Shown here piece after piece: positions 45,360 to 56,371 of a stretch of DNA of 64,000 nt. The notes under the pieces are model-generated. The model had not been told where the DNA came from. It was given only the letters and a program-made list of their open reading frames with translations, and ran no database searches. The position numbers were made by a program, and so were the translations under genes. Source of the DNA: [Phialemoniopsis] sp. UDSM-2020. Taxonomy: Eukaryota; Ascomycota; Sordariomycetes; Thyridiales; Thyridiaceae. Each line of letters starts with the position of its first letter. Position 1 is the first letter of the stretch. The stretch is from positions 2,356,001-2,420,000 of the forward strand of contig JAEILZ010000006.1 of the NCBI GenBank assembly GCA_018873225.1, given 5' to 3'.

Positions 45360-48140
45360 TCAGCTTGTTACACCGTCTACCTTTGCAGTCTCGTCAGTTG
45401 TCTTTGTATGACCGTTCAATCTTGGCAGTTCCTCAGCAGCTGTAACGAATGTTTCCATACCAGGTCTCTCTGCAGGCGTGGCAGCGGTGATATCCGCCTC
45501 TCTGGCCAGAGGTGAGGACAGATGAATACTAAGCCCGTCAGCCGAACGCAGGGTCGCCGGGCTCATTGGTCTCGAGTTGGGCATTTTGGACTGGTCCATT
45601 GTAGAATCCAGCGTCAGCATGCTGGCAGTCTCCGCCTCTTTATTCAGAGAGAATGGCATCGCAATGCCATTGATGAAAGGCCTCTTTCCTGACACTCCCG
45701 TGTCAAGAGCCGAATTGGGACTGAGAAGCTCAGGCTTTGTTGACTTGTCTGCTGCACCGTCCTGTCGCATTGCGAGGAGTTCTGCCATAGACGTATTCTC
45801 ATTCACTTCGTCCTCGTAATCGGCCTGCATCTCGTCCTTGACGACCCGTCTCCTCGATCGACTTCTGCTGGCTGCTGATAACGCCTCCGGCGGGGCTTGT
45901 TTCTCGATCTCGTTGAACGGTCGAGAGCCGCTGCCCTCTGCTGCTGTGGCGGTCTTGACATCGGGCTGGGCGTCGGCCTGCTGCTCCCTCGCGACCGTAT
46001 CCTCGTCGTGTTTCGATCCCCATAGTGACCAGAGTGACATGCCCATGCTGCGCGTCTTCTTCTTCTCTGACAGGTCGGCACCGATCCTGCGTCTCCCCGC
46101 GAGGGCACTAGGTGGTGGATACTCTCCCGGGCCGAAAGTCTCATATCCAGCAGCAAAGTCCTTGAGCCGCAGCTTGTGGACCTTGTTCTTGGAACCCGAG
46201 AACTTGGTGTTGAAATGCTGTTTCGACTGGAGCCATTTTCCAACTGGACCTTGCTTTGGCACGCCAATCAATTCGCGATCAAGGCCACATCCAGGGAGAT
46301 CAGACGGCGCTGCCAGGGGGAAGACATCGCCATGACGCGTGACCTTCTGGCGGATCATATGCTCCTTGAAGGCTGGTAGAGGGTCACCAGCCTTTCCAAT
46401 TTGGGCAAACACATGTTCCTCTTTCACATTCCCGGCTTGTTTCTGCTTTCAATTAGCGATGTGTTGATACATGGAGTTTGACTTGACGGTACACATACTT
46501 TGGTATCATCAGCCTTTTCATCATCTGACCCAGAAGAGGATATGATGGAAATCTGGTCATCGTCAAGGATATCAATCCCCGTCTTCTGAGCTCGAGCAAG
46601 TGCCCAGGCACCGAATTGAGCGATTGATCGATACATATACTTCGCAGGGCGGGTGAAACTCAGAGTCGGAGCGACATGACAAAGATCATCCCAGACTTGA
46701 AGTTGGACGTCAGTGGGCTTGTATTGCTTTAGTAAGGCCCGCGCCTTATCGTCCAGGAGCTGTTCGGGCGGCAGGTACTTCGCGGGATTGGCGCACTTAT
46801 GTGCGAGATAGATTTGTTCATCACGCAACATCTCTCCTCCACCGACCATGATAAGAAGAGGAGGCAGTCCACCAAGAGTCGGCTGCATTACTGGACTGAC
46901 AAGCGGGTGGGCGAGCAGCTCGTTGGTTGTGTACATCTGACCCCCAGAAATGCGATCAATGATACATTCGATTCATATTGCGGAGTAGTTTTGCATACCT
47001 GGATCTGTTCCTTGACAATGACGTCTTTGCCATTGATGTTCAGGACTAGTGGCACCGGCGCGGGCACATCATCAATAAGCTTGGGTACGTCCTTGTTCTC
47101 TCCAGAATCGGTGCTATCCGCTCCATTCTTCTGATCCTTAACCGCTATCTTCTTGAGTTCATTCAGGTCGTCTTCTGTGGGAGGTGGCCAAGCCCGGGAT
47201 GGTTTGTGGTGAAAGCCCGAGGACGGGATATAGTCGAACTGAGTCTCCTCGGCGACACTCGGAAAGGAGTGTGTAAGATCGACCCAAGGACTGATGAGAA
47301 TAGCTCCTGCGGGCAGAGGGATGCCGCGGTCTCGAAGCGTCACTAGCATTGACATCACCATTCCGCCTCCAGCCGAGTCACCGGCAAGGATGATTGTGCT
47401 AGGGTCCTGAGTCGTAAGTAGGTGGAGATATGCAGCAAGGCAGTCATGCAGCCCACAGGGGAAAGGGAATTGAGGCGCCAGACGATATCGGGGAGCGAAA
47501 ACCCTTGCCTTGAGCTTCCGGGCGTGGCGCTGCATTTGATATCGGTGCTCGTCGACACTGCCAAAGAAGTATGCGCCGCCGTGAACGTAAAGCATGACGC
47601 GTTTCCCGGGGTCCTTGGTTTTCTTTCGTTCATTATAATCCGCGCGCATCTCGATCCATTCTGCTTTCAAGGGGATGTTGGGTTTCCTCCACTGCCACCA
47701 CTTCCGGCCGCCAACTTTGCGCACTCCATCTGGGCCGAGCTGTTCTTCAATGACGGAGGCAGCGCGGGCGACTTGATCCTCCGGTATCTTGACCTCCTCG
47801 ACCTTGACCCACTGGGGATGCGGAACCCATTGCGAGGTGAAGGCCTGGAGCTCCTCCACGGTGTGATGCGACGCGTGCAGCAAGAATGATCGGATGAGAT
47901 GAAGACCCTCATCATACGACAAATGGGCTGTAGGCCTCTCCTTCAAGGGCTTGCGATTGAGGTACTGCGCATCATGTCAGAGGCTACCATTTAGAGAGCT
48001 AGAACTGAGCTGGCAGATATATGCTCCGGGAAAAGAGGGAACTTTGGATATAGCCGGCAACGACCATTGATACGTACATGAGAGAACAAAGTCGATACAA
48101 CGGCTGGCGTGACAGCCAGACTGACACCGGCGGTGTTCAT
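45360..48140 (-). CDS. HSL-like alpha/beta hydrolase (lipase/esterase) with long C-terminal tail
   Basis: Four exons (48140-48078, 47964-46999, 46936-46499, 46442-45360) join in frame to 849 residues. The short first exon (21 residues, MNTAGVSLAVTPAVVSTLFSH) precedes YLNRKPLKERPTAHLSYDEG and is needed for the conserved N-terminus. The alpha/beta-hydrolase fold-3 domain runs from about 140 to 480: oxyanion motif HGGAYFFG at 149-156, nucleophile Ser218 in GDSAGGG, then GGGEMLRDE with Asp382 and LCHVAP with His430, completing the triad. This is the hormone-sensitive-lipase group. Substrate unknown; acylglycerol or sterol esters are plausible. Residues 490-849 are a Ser/Lys/Glu-rich, mostly disordered extension with possible phosphorylation sites. 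No signal peptide; the N-terminal hydrophobic stretch could anchor to membrane or lipid droplet. Confidence 0.9.
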
Positions 48141-48832
48141 CTTGAACACGCTTGGCTAGAGCAAGCACAAACAAAGCTGAGATGGCTAGCTACAGCTCAA
48201 CGGTGCGAAGGGAATTATGGTTGGAAGGTTAGAAGTAGTGCAAAATGCCAACATGGCTAACATTCTGTCAAAGGCATGCACGTAGTCTGTGTCTTGGCTG
48301 CGACGGGACCTGGCCTAACTCCCCCCTGGTGTCTAATCAGACTGCTGCTCAATTGAGCTTGGGATGAACAGTGATGTCATTGCGTTCATCCCCGGCAACC
48401 CAGGGGTCCAGCTACTGTCCAAATGAAGCTAGGGGCGACTCGGTGGTGGGGACCCCGATTGAGACCGGCTGCCAGTAACGGGCGGCGCGGAGAGTCAGAT
48501 CGCCGCTCAGCTCCCCATAGGTGTGTTGGGAGTTTGGTGATCAGCGTCAAAAAGCAAGACGCTTGTGAGATTGACCGGCCACACATTACGTAGAACCTCT
48601 GTAAGACATGCAGCGAAGCCAGCCACTGCATGCAACATCGTGTCACCGGGTTACAATAGCAACTGTCACAATTCGAGAGCCGAGATAACAACAGCGAAAT
48701 CGCAAATATCCATGGTATTGAAAGCTATCTATCCGAATGGTCTAGTAAACTGCCCGCTCGGAGGTGTTCCCACACAACCAGCCGCTGCGGCTTCAACGGC
48801 ACCCGAAAGCATGGTTGCCAAGGATTGGTGAT
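48141..48832. other. Intergenic, esterase promoter
   Basis: 692 bases between the esterase start (minus strand) and the small-protein stop. Nothing recognised. Confidence 0.55.
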
Positions 48833-49045
48833 TCATGAACCGCCTTCTCGCTTCGCATATTCCTCCTCCATCCGCTCCTCGTACAACCGATCAGCTTCAA
48901 GCTCGGCGGCTGTCTTGGGACGAGTAGTTCCTGCGCCCGTGTTGACACCTGCCCCTGTTGCTGCGGCATTCTGACTCTGGTTCGTTGTTTCAGCGACAGG
49001 TTGTCCTGCGCTGTTGTCGTTGACGTTGTATGTGGGGATGGGCAT
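48833..49045 (-). CDS. Small hypothetical protein, 70 residues
   Basis: Single-exon frame with good start context (AAGATGC). The N-terminal half is Asn/Ala/Thr/Gly-rich and probably disordered (MPIPTYNVNDNSAG). The C-terminal half forms one charged helix (TAAELEADRLYEERMEEEYAKREGG). The regular heptad-like charge pattern and compact 3' flank suggest a real small protein, but I do not recognise it. A 5' intron in the leader is possible. Confidence 0.5.
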   Translation of the reverse strand: MPIPTYNVNDNSAGQPVAETTNQSQNAAATGAGVNTGAGTTRPKTAAELEADRLYEERMEEEYAKREGGS

Positions 49046-49602
49046 CTTGATAGTCCAGTGGTACGGGTAAAGCTGTTAACAGACAGAAGAAGTATGAGGA
49101 ATGATTCCACAGCAAAAAAAAAACTAACTTGGAGCGAGGTCTTTATACAGTAGACGTACCGGTAATACCCGTGGCAAGTAGAAGTCCGGTTGGCAGTGGC
49201 AAAAAGGTTGAAGAACCAGAGTTGTTGGTCTTGTTTTAGCGGCTAGACCAGTGGGTTCTGGAGGCCTCGGCCAACTAACGGTTCTGGACTGTTGAAGCCT
49301 GCCTGGCGCACCAGTACTTGCACAGAAGTAGCACATTCCTTCGAGAAGAACCAAGTAGTGTCTTGGTAAATAGGTGCCCAGCCTGATACCTACTGTATTG
49401 TCGCAAATCTAAGCCAATTGGAGGTGAAGACGGTAGTTTCGAGGTCTAACATGACAGACTTTGCTGTTTCAAAGACCCAAACCGTTGGTCTTTCACATAC
49501 CTTCACTCATTGCTTTCCAAGGCTTGATCTATTTCGACTTAGTAATTGCAAGTCTGGTATGATCCAGTTCTCTTGTGTTCTAAATGCACACTTCTATGGC
49601 TC
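49046..49602. other. Intergenic, 557 bases
   Basis: Promoter of the small protein (minus strand) and 3' flank of the LPX1-like hydrolase. A poly-A run lies at about 49114-49122. No gene. Confidence 0.55.
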
Positions 49603-50987
49603 TTACAGCTTGGCTTTCCTGGCCTCGTTGACCCATCCCATCCACTCGTCATCAATGAGTTGCTTCTCTCTCAGGCTCTTCTTCCACCATGACTGCAGCT
49701 CCTCTTCCTCCGCACGCCACCGTTTCATCTCGGCGCCGATCCACGAGGCAGCATACTCGGCACATTGCTTTGGTCGGTCCATCGCGACCAGGTGCCCGAT
49801 ACCTTCCAATACAACCTCCTTCACCCTGCCCTCCTTCTCTCCACCGCTACCGCCTACGCCCACACCAGTGAGCTCCATCTTCTCCTTCCGTAGACTCGGA
49901 GTCGACATGCCGCTCGTCCCTCCAAAGATGTACATGCATGACGGCCTGAGTTGCGGTAGCTGCATGGCTGTGTTTGGTCCTTCGGGGCGATAGAATTTGC
50001 CGCTGCCGAACTTCCAGATATTTGAGTACGTGATATCTGGGATTTTAGACGTGTCCATCTTTCGCTTTCCGTCCTTGTCGACGGCTTGATAGAGAGGGCG
50101 TAGATATGTGAATACTTCCATATGCTTGGTCGTCGTCAAGGTGGCTTTGCCAGCATCCTTCTCGTCGGGATAGACTGGGGTGGGCGTGGTCCGGATACCA
50201 AACTTGATCCAGGCATCGAGGACTCGAGGATCCCATGACTGATAGAACTTTGACTTTTTGAAAGAATCCACCGCCTCCTGGTGTGACGGCCAGAGATCCC
50301 TGCGCTTTGAAGAGAGTGACATGGGATCAAATCCAAATGACGGGCCCCTAGACGCGAAATTCATGACGGGATCCATCAATACTACTGCAGAGAGCAACCG
50401 GGGGTGCACAAGCCCCAGGTGGGTGATGGTGGTTGCGCCAAAAGAGTGGCCAATTCCAACCAGCGGCCGCGGCATCTCGGTTCGGAAGTGGTTGATCAGA
50501 TGTAACAGATCACGAGAATGGTCAATCCATGAAGCTGCATGTGCCTTATTAGAGACCACCCGTTGGTTTTCCGACTAGAAAGATCAGGGACTCACGATCG
50601 TTTCCAAGCTTGGATTCATTGATAATTCCGCTCTGCCCTTGGCACGCCACATCCGCAATCCAGATACTTCTTATCCGGAAGCCTTGCGAGGCGGACACCT
50701 CTAGCAGGTCTTCCCAAAGCGGCTCATAAAGTTCCTAAGGACAGTGAATATTGTGATCAAGCCGTTGGGCTGGGGTCAGACGATGACAAACATACCTTGG
50801 GGAAGCCATTCGCATGCGCTCCAATAATTGTGACGTCTCCAGGCTGGGGATTGGGGTTGTTCTTAGGAATATACTGTTTCACTGCAAGGTAGAGCACATC
50901 TTCTTGAGAGTGCGCCGTTGCTTTTGGATACTCGCGGATGTGCTGAGCCTCCACAACATGCTCCTTTATCTCAAAGGCCGAAGACAT
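49603..50987 (-). CDS. Peroxisomal alpha/beta hydrolase, LPX1/AKT2-like
   Basis: Three exons (50987-50796, 50734-50596, 50534-49603) give 420 residues. Alpha/beta-hydrolase features: TIIGAHANGFPKELYEPLWEDLL near 55-75, IWIADVACQGQSG, GNDPSWIDHSRDLLHLI rebuilt over intron 2, nucleophile Ser141 in GHSFGA, LMDPVM, and EGIGHLVAMD with His358. The final tripeptide is AKL, a canonical type 1 peroxisomal targeting signal. The family includes yeast Lpx1 and the Alternaria AK-toxin esterase Akt2. There is no secondary-metabolite cluster here, so a housekeeping peroxisomal lipase/esterase is more likely. Its import would depend on the PEX5/PEX14 machinery; PEX14 itself lies 11 kb away in this window. 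Confidence 0.9.
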
Positions 50988-51956
50988 GGTTGTAGTGCGC
51001 AACCCACTCCAGGGGGTGATGCAGGCCAATTGTACACACTCAAACAAATACGGTACTGTTGAAAATACAGCAGTGTCAATGATGTAGTAATTAAGATTCT
51101 TTCAGAGGTCCTTGGATTAAAAAGAAGACGTCAGGTTTTGCGACGGGATAGAAAGCAACAGCACGGGAGCGGAATGAGTGTAATTAACGGCAGCCGGCTC
51201 TGGAGGAGTGCAAGCTGGCTGCCGAGGTGTCCACGCGGGTACGGCCATCAAATTGGTAGCGCAGGTGACTGGACGCGGCAGTTCATTGGAGCCCGTTTTG
51301 ATCGTCGGGGCTACCTATTTCCCCGGATTTCAGACCATCAAAATCCACATTGACTCGCAATACATCAACCCCCCACGTTGTAGTCTGGAGAAGGACAATG
51401 ATGTTAAGGCGGTTTGGGATCTAGTGCCGCTTGTTAACATTGAATTGAATGTTGAGTCACTGGTGGTAACAACACTCGACGAGGAGTTGTGACGACACAG
51501 TGCACGGCCGCCGAGTTCTCTCTTTTGGGAAGCTGGAGGGGTTTTAAGTGGTTTCGGCGCGCCGTCAGGTGACTGGCGTGGCCTTTTCGCGCTGCCCGTT
51601 TAACTAGTGTCGTCAGCCAAATCTTGCTAGGCCCAAAAACGCGTCCGCGTCCCTGGTGACTTCTAAGTAGAAGTTTCCACCCTGGTCAACAAATTCGCAG
51701 GGTTGCCTGTTTTCTCCAACAATTGACTGCCTCTCGTCTTTTCCCTTGCATTGCGCATAACTTGTTGCTGGCATGCCAAATCAGGCATCCAATGCATACG
51801 AGCATCTCTGAATCAACTTTAGTCCATATCCTGGGACCAAATCGCCAACCCTTCCAACTAAGTACCACTTAGGTGCTACTCGAACCTGCCTGGTCTCTTC
51901 CTCCCACTTCGTCCCTGACCAGCTAAGAGGGCGTTTCGCACGTATCTGTGGCCAGG
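50988..51956. other. Divergent intergenic region, hydrolase and BRC1 promoters
   Basis: Contains an ACGCGT box (51639-51644) and a GGCGCGCC octamer near 51557. Short plus-strand frames around 51140-51490 lack protein character. No RNA gene seen. Confidence 0.5.
51639..51644. promoter_or_regulatory. MluI cell-cycle box upstream of BRC1
   Basis: Exact ACGCGT, followed by CCGCGT, 318 bases before the BRC1 ATG. Possible MBF site. Weak evidence on its own. Confidence 0.3.
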
Positions 51957-54688
51957 ATGGCGGCTGCTCCAGTTGGCGGCGACGGCGCCGAATTGCTCTT
52001 CGGCCTCTGTTTGATCGCGTTTGTTCCCAGCAGGTCGCTTCCTCCCAAGTCGATCGCAGAGGTATGTTCGCGTCGCGTCGCAATTCGCTCCGTCGCAAAT
52101 GCTAACGTGGTTCCACCTGCAGCTCACGACTACCATCAAGAAGTATGGTGCCGACGTACTTGAGCCTGACGAGGATGGCCGCATTGCCGTGTCGCAGGCC
52201 ACTCATATCATCTCGAACACCATCGATTTTGAGGAGTACAACGAGGCCATGGCCATGATGGTGCCCGTTGTTACCTCGCACTGGATCACCAACTCTTTAA
52301 GTCGGAACAAACAGGCACAGATCCGCCCTTTCTCGCCTGACCCACGAATGATCTTCCACAGTGTCAATCTCACTTGTGCCGATATTCCCAACAACGACAA
52401 GGAGGCCATCATTGGTGCGACCCTTGCCTTGGGCGGCATGGAGTCTAAGGATCTATCCAGGCTGACCACGCACATCTGCGCGTTGTCAATGGACCATCCG
52501 AAATGCCAGCAGGCCCAGCAAAAAAATCTCAAATGCAAGATCGTTCTCCCTCATTGGTTTGACGACTGCTTCAAGCTTGGCAAGAAGATCGACGAGAAGC
52601 CCTACCTGCTGCCCGACCCTGAAATTCTGCGCACGGGGTTCGATAGTGATGTTGCCATTCCTCCGAGCCAGCACTTGGAAGGAGCCACCACCGCGCAGCC
52701 TGATGCCCCTCCGACCATGTTTCCAGGTACTAGGCAGAAGCTGACTGTCTTTCGGAAGAAGAAGGTGTTCCTCTCCTGGGATCTCTCCATCAGCACCAGG
52801 TTTCGCAGTATTGTCGAAGGACTTGTCAAGAGTGGAGAGGGAGATATTGTTGACGAGGTTGACGCATGCGACATGTTCATCTGCCAATACCGCGATGGTG
52901 AGCAATACGTTTATGCTGCTCAACATGCCAAAGATGTCGGCAACCTTGCCTGGCTCTTTTATCTAATTACGCACAACGAGTGGTGTTCTCCACTGCGCCG
53001 CCTTCTTCACTATCCCGTACCCCGAGACGGCATAGCCGGCTTCAAAGACATGAAGATCACTCTGTCCAACTATGGTGGAGAAGCCCGCATCTATCTCGAG
53101 AATCTTGTCGTGGCTGCCGGAGCGACCTACACCAAGACGATGAAGTCAGACAACACGCATCTGATCACCGCCCGAGACAACAGCGAGAAGTGCCAGGCTG
53201 CGCGCGACTGGAATATCCACATGGTCAACCACCTCTGGATCGAGGAAAGCTACGCCAAATGCGAAGCGCAGACCTTGACCAATCCGAAATTCTCGCATTT
53301 CCCGCCTCGTACTCATTTGGGTGAGGTCATTGGCCAGGTCTTCTTTGACGAAGCCAAGTTGAGGAACATATACTATCCTGGCGGAGAGGACAAGCTCGAC
53401 AACAAGGGAAAGCGGAAGAGGAAGATTTTGGAGGCGGCACAGGAAAACGCCTATTCGACCGGTCCGGCAGCCGGTGTAGTTATAGGCCGCCAGGAACACC
53501 AGGAACTCGATGTTATGAGGGACGATGATGTCGAGTACGCCGAGAATTCGACAAGCATATTTGGAGTTCCTGCGCCTTCCCGCGGCAAACAGAATCTTGT
53601 CACACCAGCAAAAGGTCGCCATGTTCGAAGCGGCAAGGAGAACGACACGCCCTCAGTCATGTCCAGCGGTAGTCGCAGTGCGAAGGACAAGGCACTGTCA
53701 AAGCTTCACAACCTCGCTCCTGACATCGCGCTGTATGAGAAGGAGAAGAAGCGCTCGACAAAGGATGCACATGCTCCGTGGGGCGGAAAACGTGCTGCCG
53801 ATCAGTATGAGAAGGCACAAGCTGCAGCGAAGAGCTCAAGCCCAGCAGAGCAAGAGGGTGATGAGGAGGAGGAGGATGAGGATGAAGAAGATGTGGATGC
53901 CGGACGGCCAAGCAAGAAGCAAAAGACTGGCCTCCCGGCAATCGAGATGCGAATTGTTCTCACTGGTTTCCAGCGGTGGGTAGGACATAGTGCCAAAGAG
54001 GAACACGAGAGGGTAAGTAATCCGGCTGTTCTCCTCGAGCAATTGTGCTGACCATATACTGCAGAAAAAGCTCCGCAATATGGGTATCCAGATTGTCCAG
54101 GACAATCAGCCCTGCGACTATCTGGCAGCACCTTTCATCGTTCGTACAATGAAATTCTTGAAGGTGCTGGCAAGAGGTCCCGACGTCATCAGCGCTGAGT
54201 TCATTGAGGCTGCTCTGGACACAGGCAAGGTTCCTCCGATCAAGAAGTTCCTCCTCAAGGACCAGGAAAACGAGGAGAAGTTTGACTTCGATCTCCAAAA
54301 GTCCATCGCCAGGGCGCGAGCAAATAAGGGGCGACTGCTATGGAATGTACCGATATACTGTACGGCAGAGATCAAAAACGGCTACGAGAGCTACAAGGCT
54401 ATCGCAGAGGCAAACAGTGCTATTTTCAAGCTGTACCGCGCCAGGAGCGGCACCACGATCAAGCCCACTACTGCCGAAGAGGACGGCGGCGCTGCCCCAG
54501 AGCCAGTCTACCTGTTGAGTTGCGCATCCCCCGCCGAGCGACAGCTATGGCCCAGATTTGAGCAAATGGCGAGGCAAGGTAACATGGAGCCCCGAGTTGT
54601 GGCACCGGATTGGCTGCTCGATGTTGCTATGAGGCAAGAGATCGTGTTTGATGAGAAATATCTGTGCAAGAACTTTTGGTCGTCATGA
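51957..54688 (+). CDS. BRC1: Multi-BRCT DNA damage response protein Brc1/Rtt107
   Basis: Scaffold that binds phosphorylated H2A and Smc5/6 factors at stalled forks. Three exons (51957-52061, 52123-54012, 54065-54688) encode 872 residues. I count four BRCT repeats in the N-terminal half: one spanning intron 1 (LFGLCLIAFVPSRSL then VPVVTSHWITNSL), one near 125-200 (IVLPHWFDDCFKLGKK), one near 245-340 and one near 350-430 (MKITLSNYGGEARIYLENLVVAAGATY, NHLWIEESY). A linker of about 200 residues follows with acidic runs and a KKQK nuclear signal. Two C-terminal BRCTs (IEMRIVLTGF, broken by intron 2; then PVYLLSCASPAERQ with VVAPDWLLDVAMRQ) match the phospho-H2A-binding pair. This order is typical of Brc1/Rtt107 rather than Rad4/Dpb11. 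Confidence 0.9.
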
Positions 54689-55064
54689 AGTTTTGCTCTT
54701 CTTCAAGGGGAAAAAGCATGGCATGGATTTGGCACAGGCAGGCGTTGAGGTGGAAGTGTATACTATAGATGCCCAGTAGTCAGATGCTGTGGATGGTTTG
54801 GCTGTTTGATGGCTCACCGGTTATGAACGCCGTGTTTTGAAAGTCATTATAACGCCCAATGTCGAATATGATCGATTAACCTAATGCACTGATAGTCCAT
54901 GAGCCTCCCGCATCTGACTACACTGGCCCCTTCGCCAGCCCTCAATTAAATGCAATGCCTTGTGACCCTAGTAACTATATCGTCGCTCTGGGGTATTTCT
55001 CTATAACGCCGCTTCCATGCAGTCCATAACCTCATACTATCAACAAGTCCGGTAAACCCCATTC
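54689..55064. other. Convergent intergenic region
   Basis: 376 bases between the BRC1 (+) and VPS25 (-) stops. No gene or repeat. Confidence 0.6.
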
Positions 55065-55816
55065 CTAAAAGAACTTGACACCCTGCGAGTCTTCAGAACC
55101 GAAGATCTGGGCCCTGCCGCGCTTGACCAATGTGCCCAGCGCTTTCTGCAGCAAGTCCCGGTCGAGACCATGCAGTTCTAGGACGATTATCAAGGTTAGC
55201 AACCCGACAAGACCCCATCGCGTGATTAGAGGGACAGGGTGAAAAGAGCAGAACAGACAAGAAAACACAACTCACCCGTGCCCCTCGTCCCTTCGCCCTG
55301 CGCAATCTCGTACAGCGTCAACACGCCGCCCTTCTGCCCCGTCTCCTCCACCCACTCCTCGATAAGCGAAGCCCACTCCTCGGGCGTCCGCCACCAGATC
55401 CACGCCAGGTCGGCCTCGCCACCGGCGCCCCCGCCGCCCGAGCCGTCCACCCACTCGGCCCTGCCCTCGCGGCGCATGTGCTCGACGACCTCGCGCACGT
55501 CCCGCGGCGCGAGGCGCCGGTTCAGGCGCTTGTTTGCAAACAGCTCGGCCGCGGGCTCCGAGCTACTGTTACTGGTGTCGGCGGGGGGCGCCACGGCCGA
55601 GAGGCGCAGGCGGAAAATGCGGTGGTGGGCGCAGTAGGCGCGCACGAGGGCGGACCACTTGGTCAGCTGGGCGTGGCGGGTCGTCTTGTTGGGCTGCATG
55701 GTGTAGAAGGGCGGGAAGGAGTACTCGCGCGGCCACTGGAAGGAAGACGACGATGCGTCGGCGGCGGGGGCGGTAGGAGCCGTGGCCGCGGACGGAGGTG
55801 GTGGTTGCTGGTCCAT
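55065..55816 (-). CDS. VPS25: ESCRT-II subunit Vps25
   Basis: Endosomal sorting protein; two copies in ESCRT-II recruit Vps20 for multivesicular-body formation. Two exons (55816-55276, 55177-55065) give 217 residues. After a Pro/Ala/Ser-rich start of about 25 residues come the conserved FQWPREYSFPPFYTMQPNKTTRHAQLTKWSALV (the PPF/Y motif that contacts Vps22/36), a first winged helix with a Ser-rich insert, a Gly-rich loop (GSGGGGAGGE), IWWRTPEEWASLIEEWVEETGQKGGVLTLYEI, and LHGLDRDLLQKALGTLVKRGRAQIFG across the intron. Local GC content is high. A TG-rich microsatellite lies just upstream of the ATG. Confidence 0.94.
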
Positions 55817-56371
55817 GATGTGTGTGGGTGTGTGAGTGTATATGTGTGTGTGTGTATGCGGGGCGGAAGTGATCAGGATGAGTTTGAGAGGAACTCGGCC
55901 TCGGAAGGAGGTTGTACACTGGTCGTACCGAGATAGAGAATCCTTGGGTCTGTATGCGAGGGATTGTAGGTATGATGTCCAGGCAGCTTTCATACAGACT
56001 GGTCGCGGGTTTATGAATGAACGAACGAGTGTGAGTTGAGGTTGGTAGGTTTAGTGGGTCGTTCACAGTGTACTTCAATGTTCTGTCTACAAGTCTATCA
56101 CTTGAATCGCATGCATCAACCACACTGATTGCTTTTCGTTGACAAGAAGTTCAAAAATAGAATAATTGGCCGTTTGGTTTAATTTCCGCATGTGCACTCG
56201 TCTAATCGCCCTCATTCAATCATTAAAAGTCCCAATCCCTTCGTGAGTACAAATGTCGTCAATGATGCGCGAACCTGACATGAATGCTTCAGAGCTCGCC
56301 TCAACGCCCAGCAAAAACGCTATGTTCAGACGCGTCAAAACACACAAGCCACAAGTTGCGAGTCGCCCTTT
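55817..56371. other. Intergenic, VPS25 promoter
   Basis: Between the VPS25 start and the NDC80 stop, both minus strand. Apart from the TG/CA repeat, nothing recognised. Confidence 0.55.
55818..55857. repeat. TG/CA microsatellite in the VPS25 leader
   Basis: About 40 bases of imperfect (TG)n on the plus strand, (CA)n on the coding strand, ending two bases before the VPS25 start codon. Likely transcribed as 5' UTR and length-polymorphic. Confidence 0.8.
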
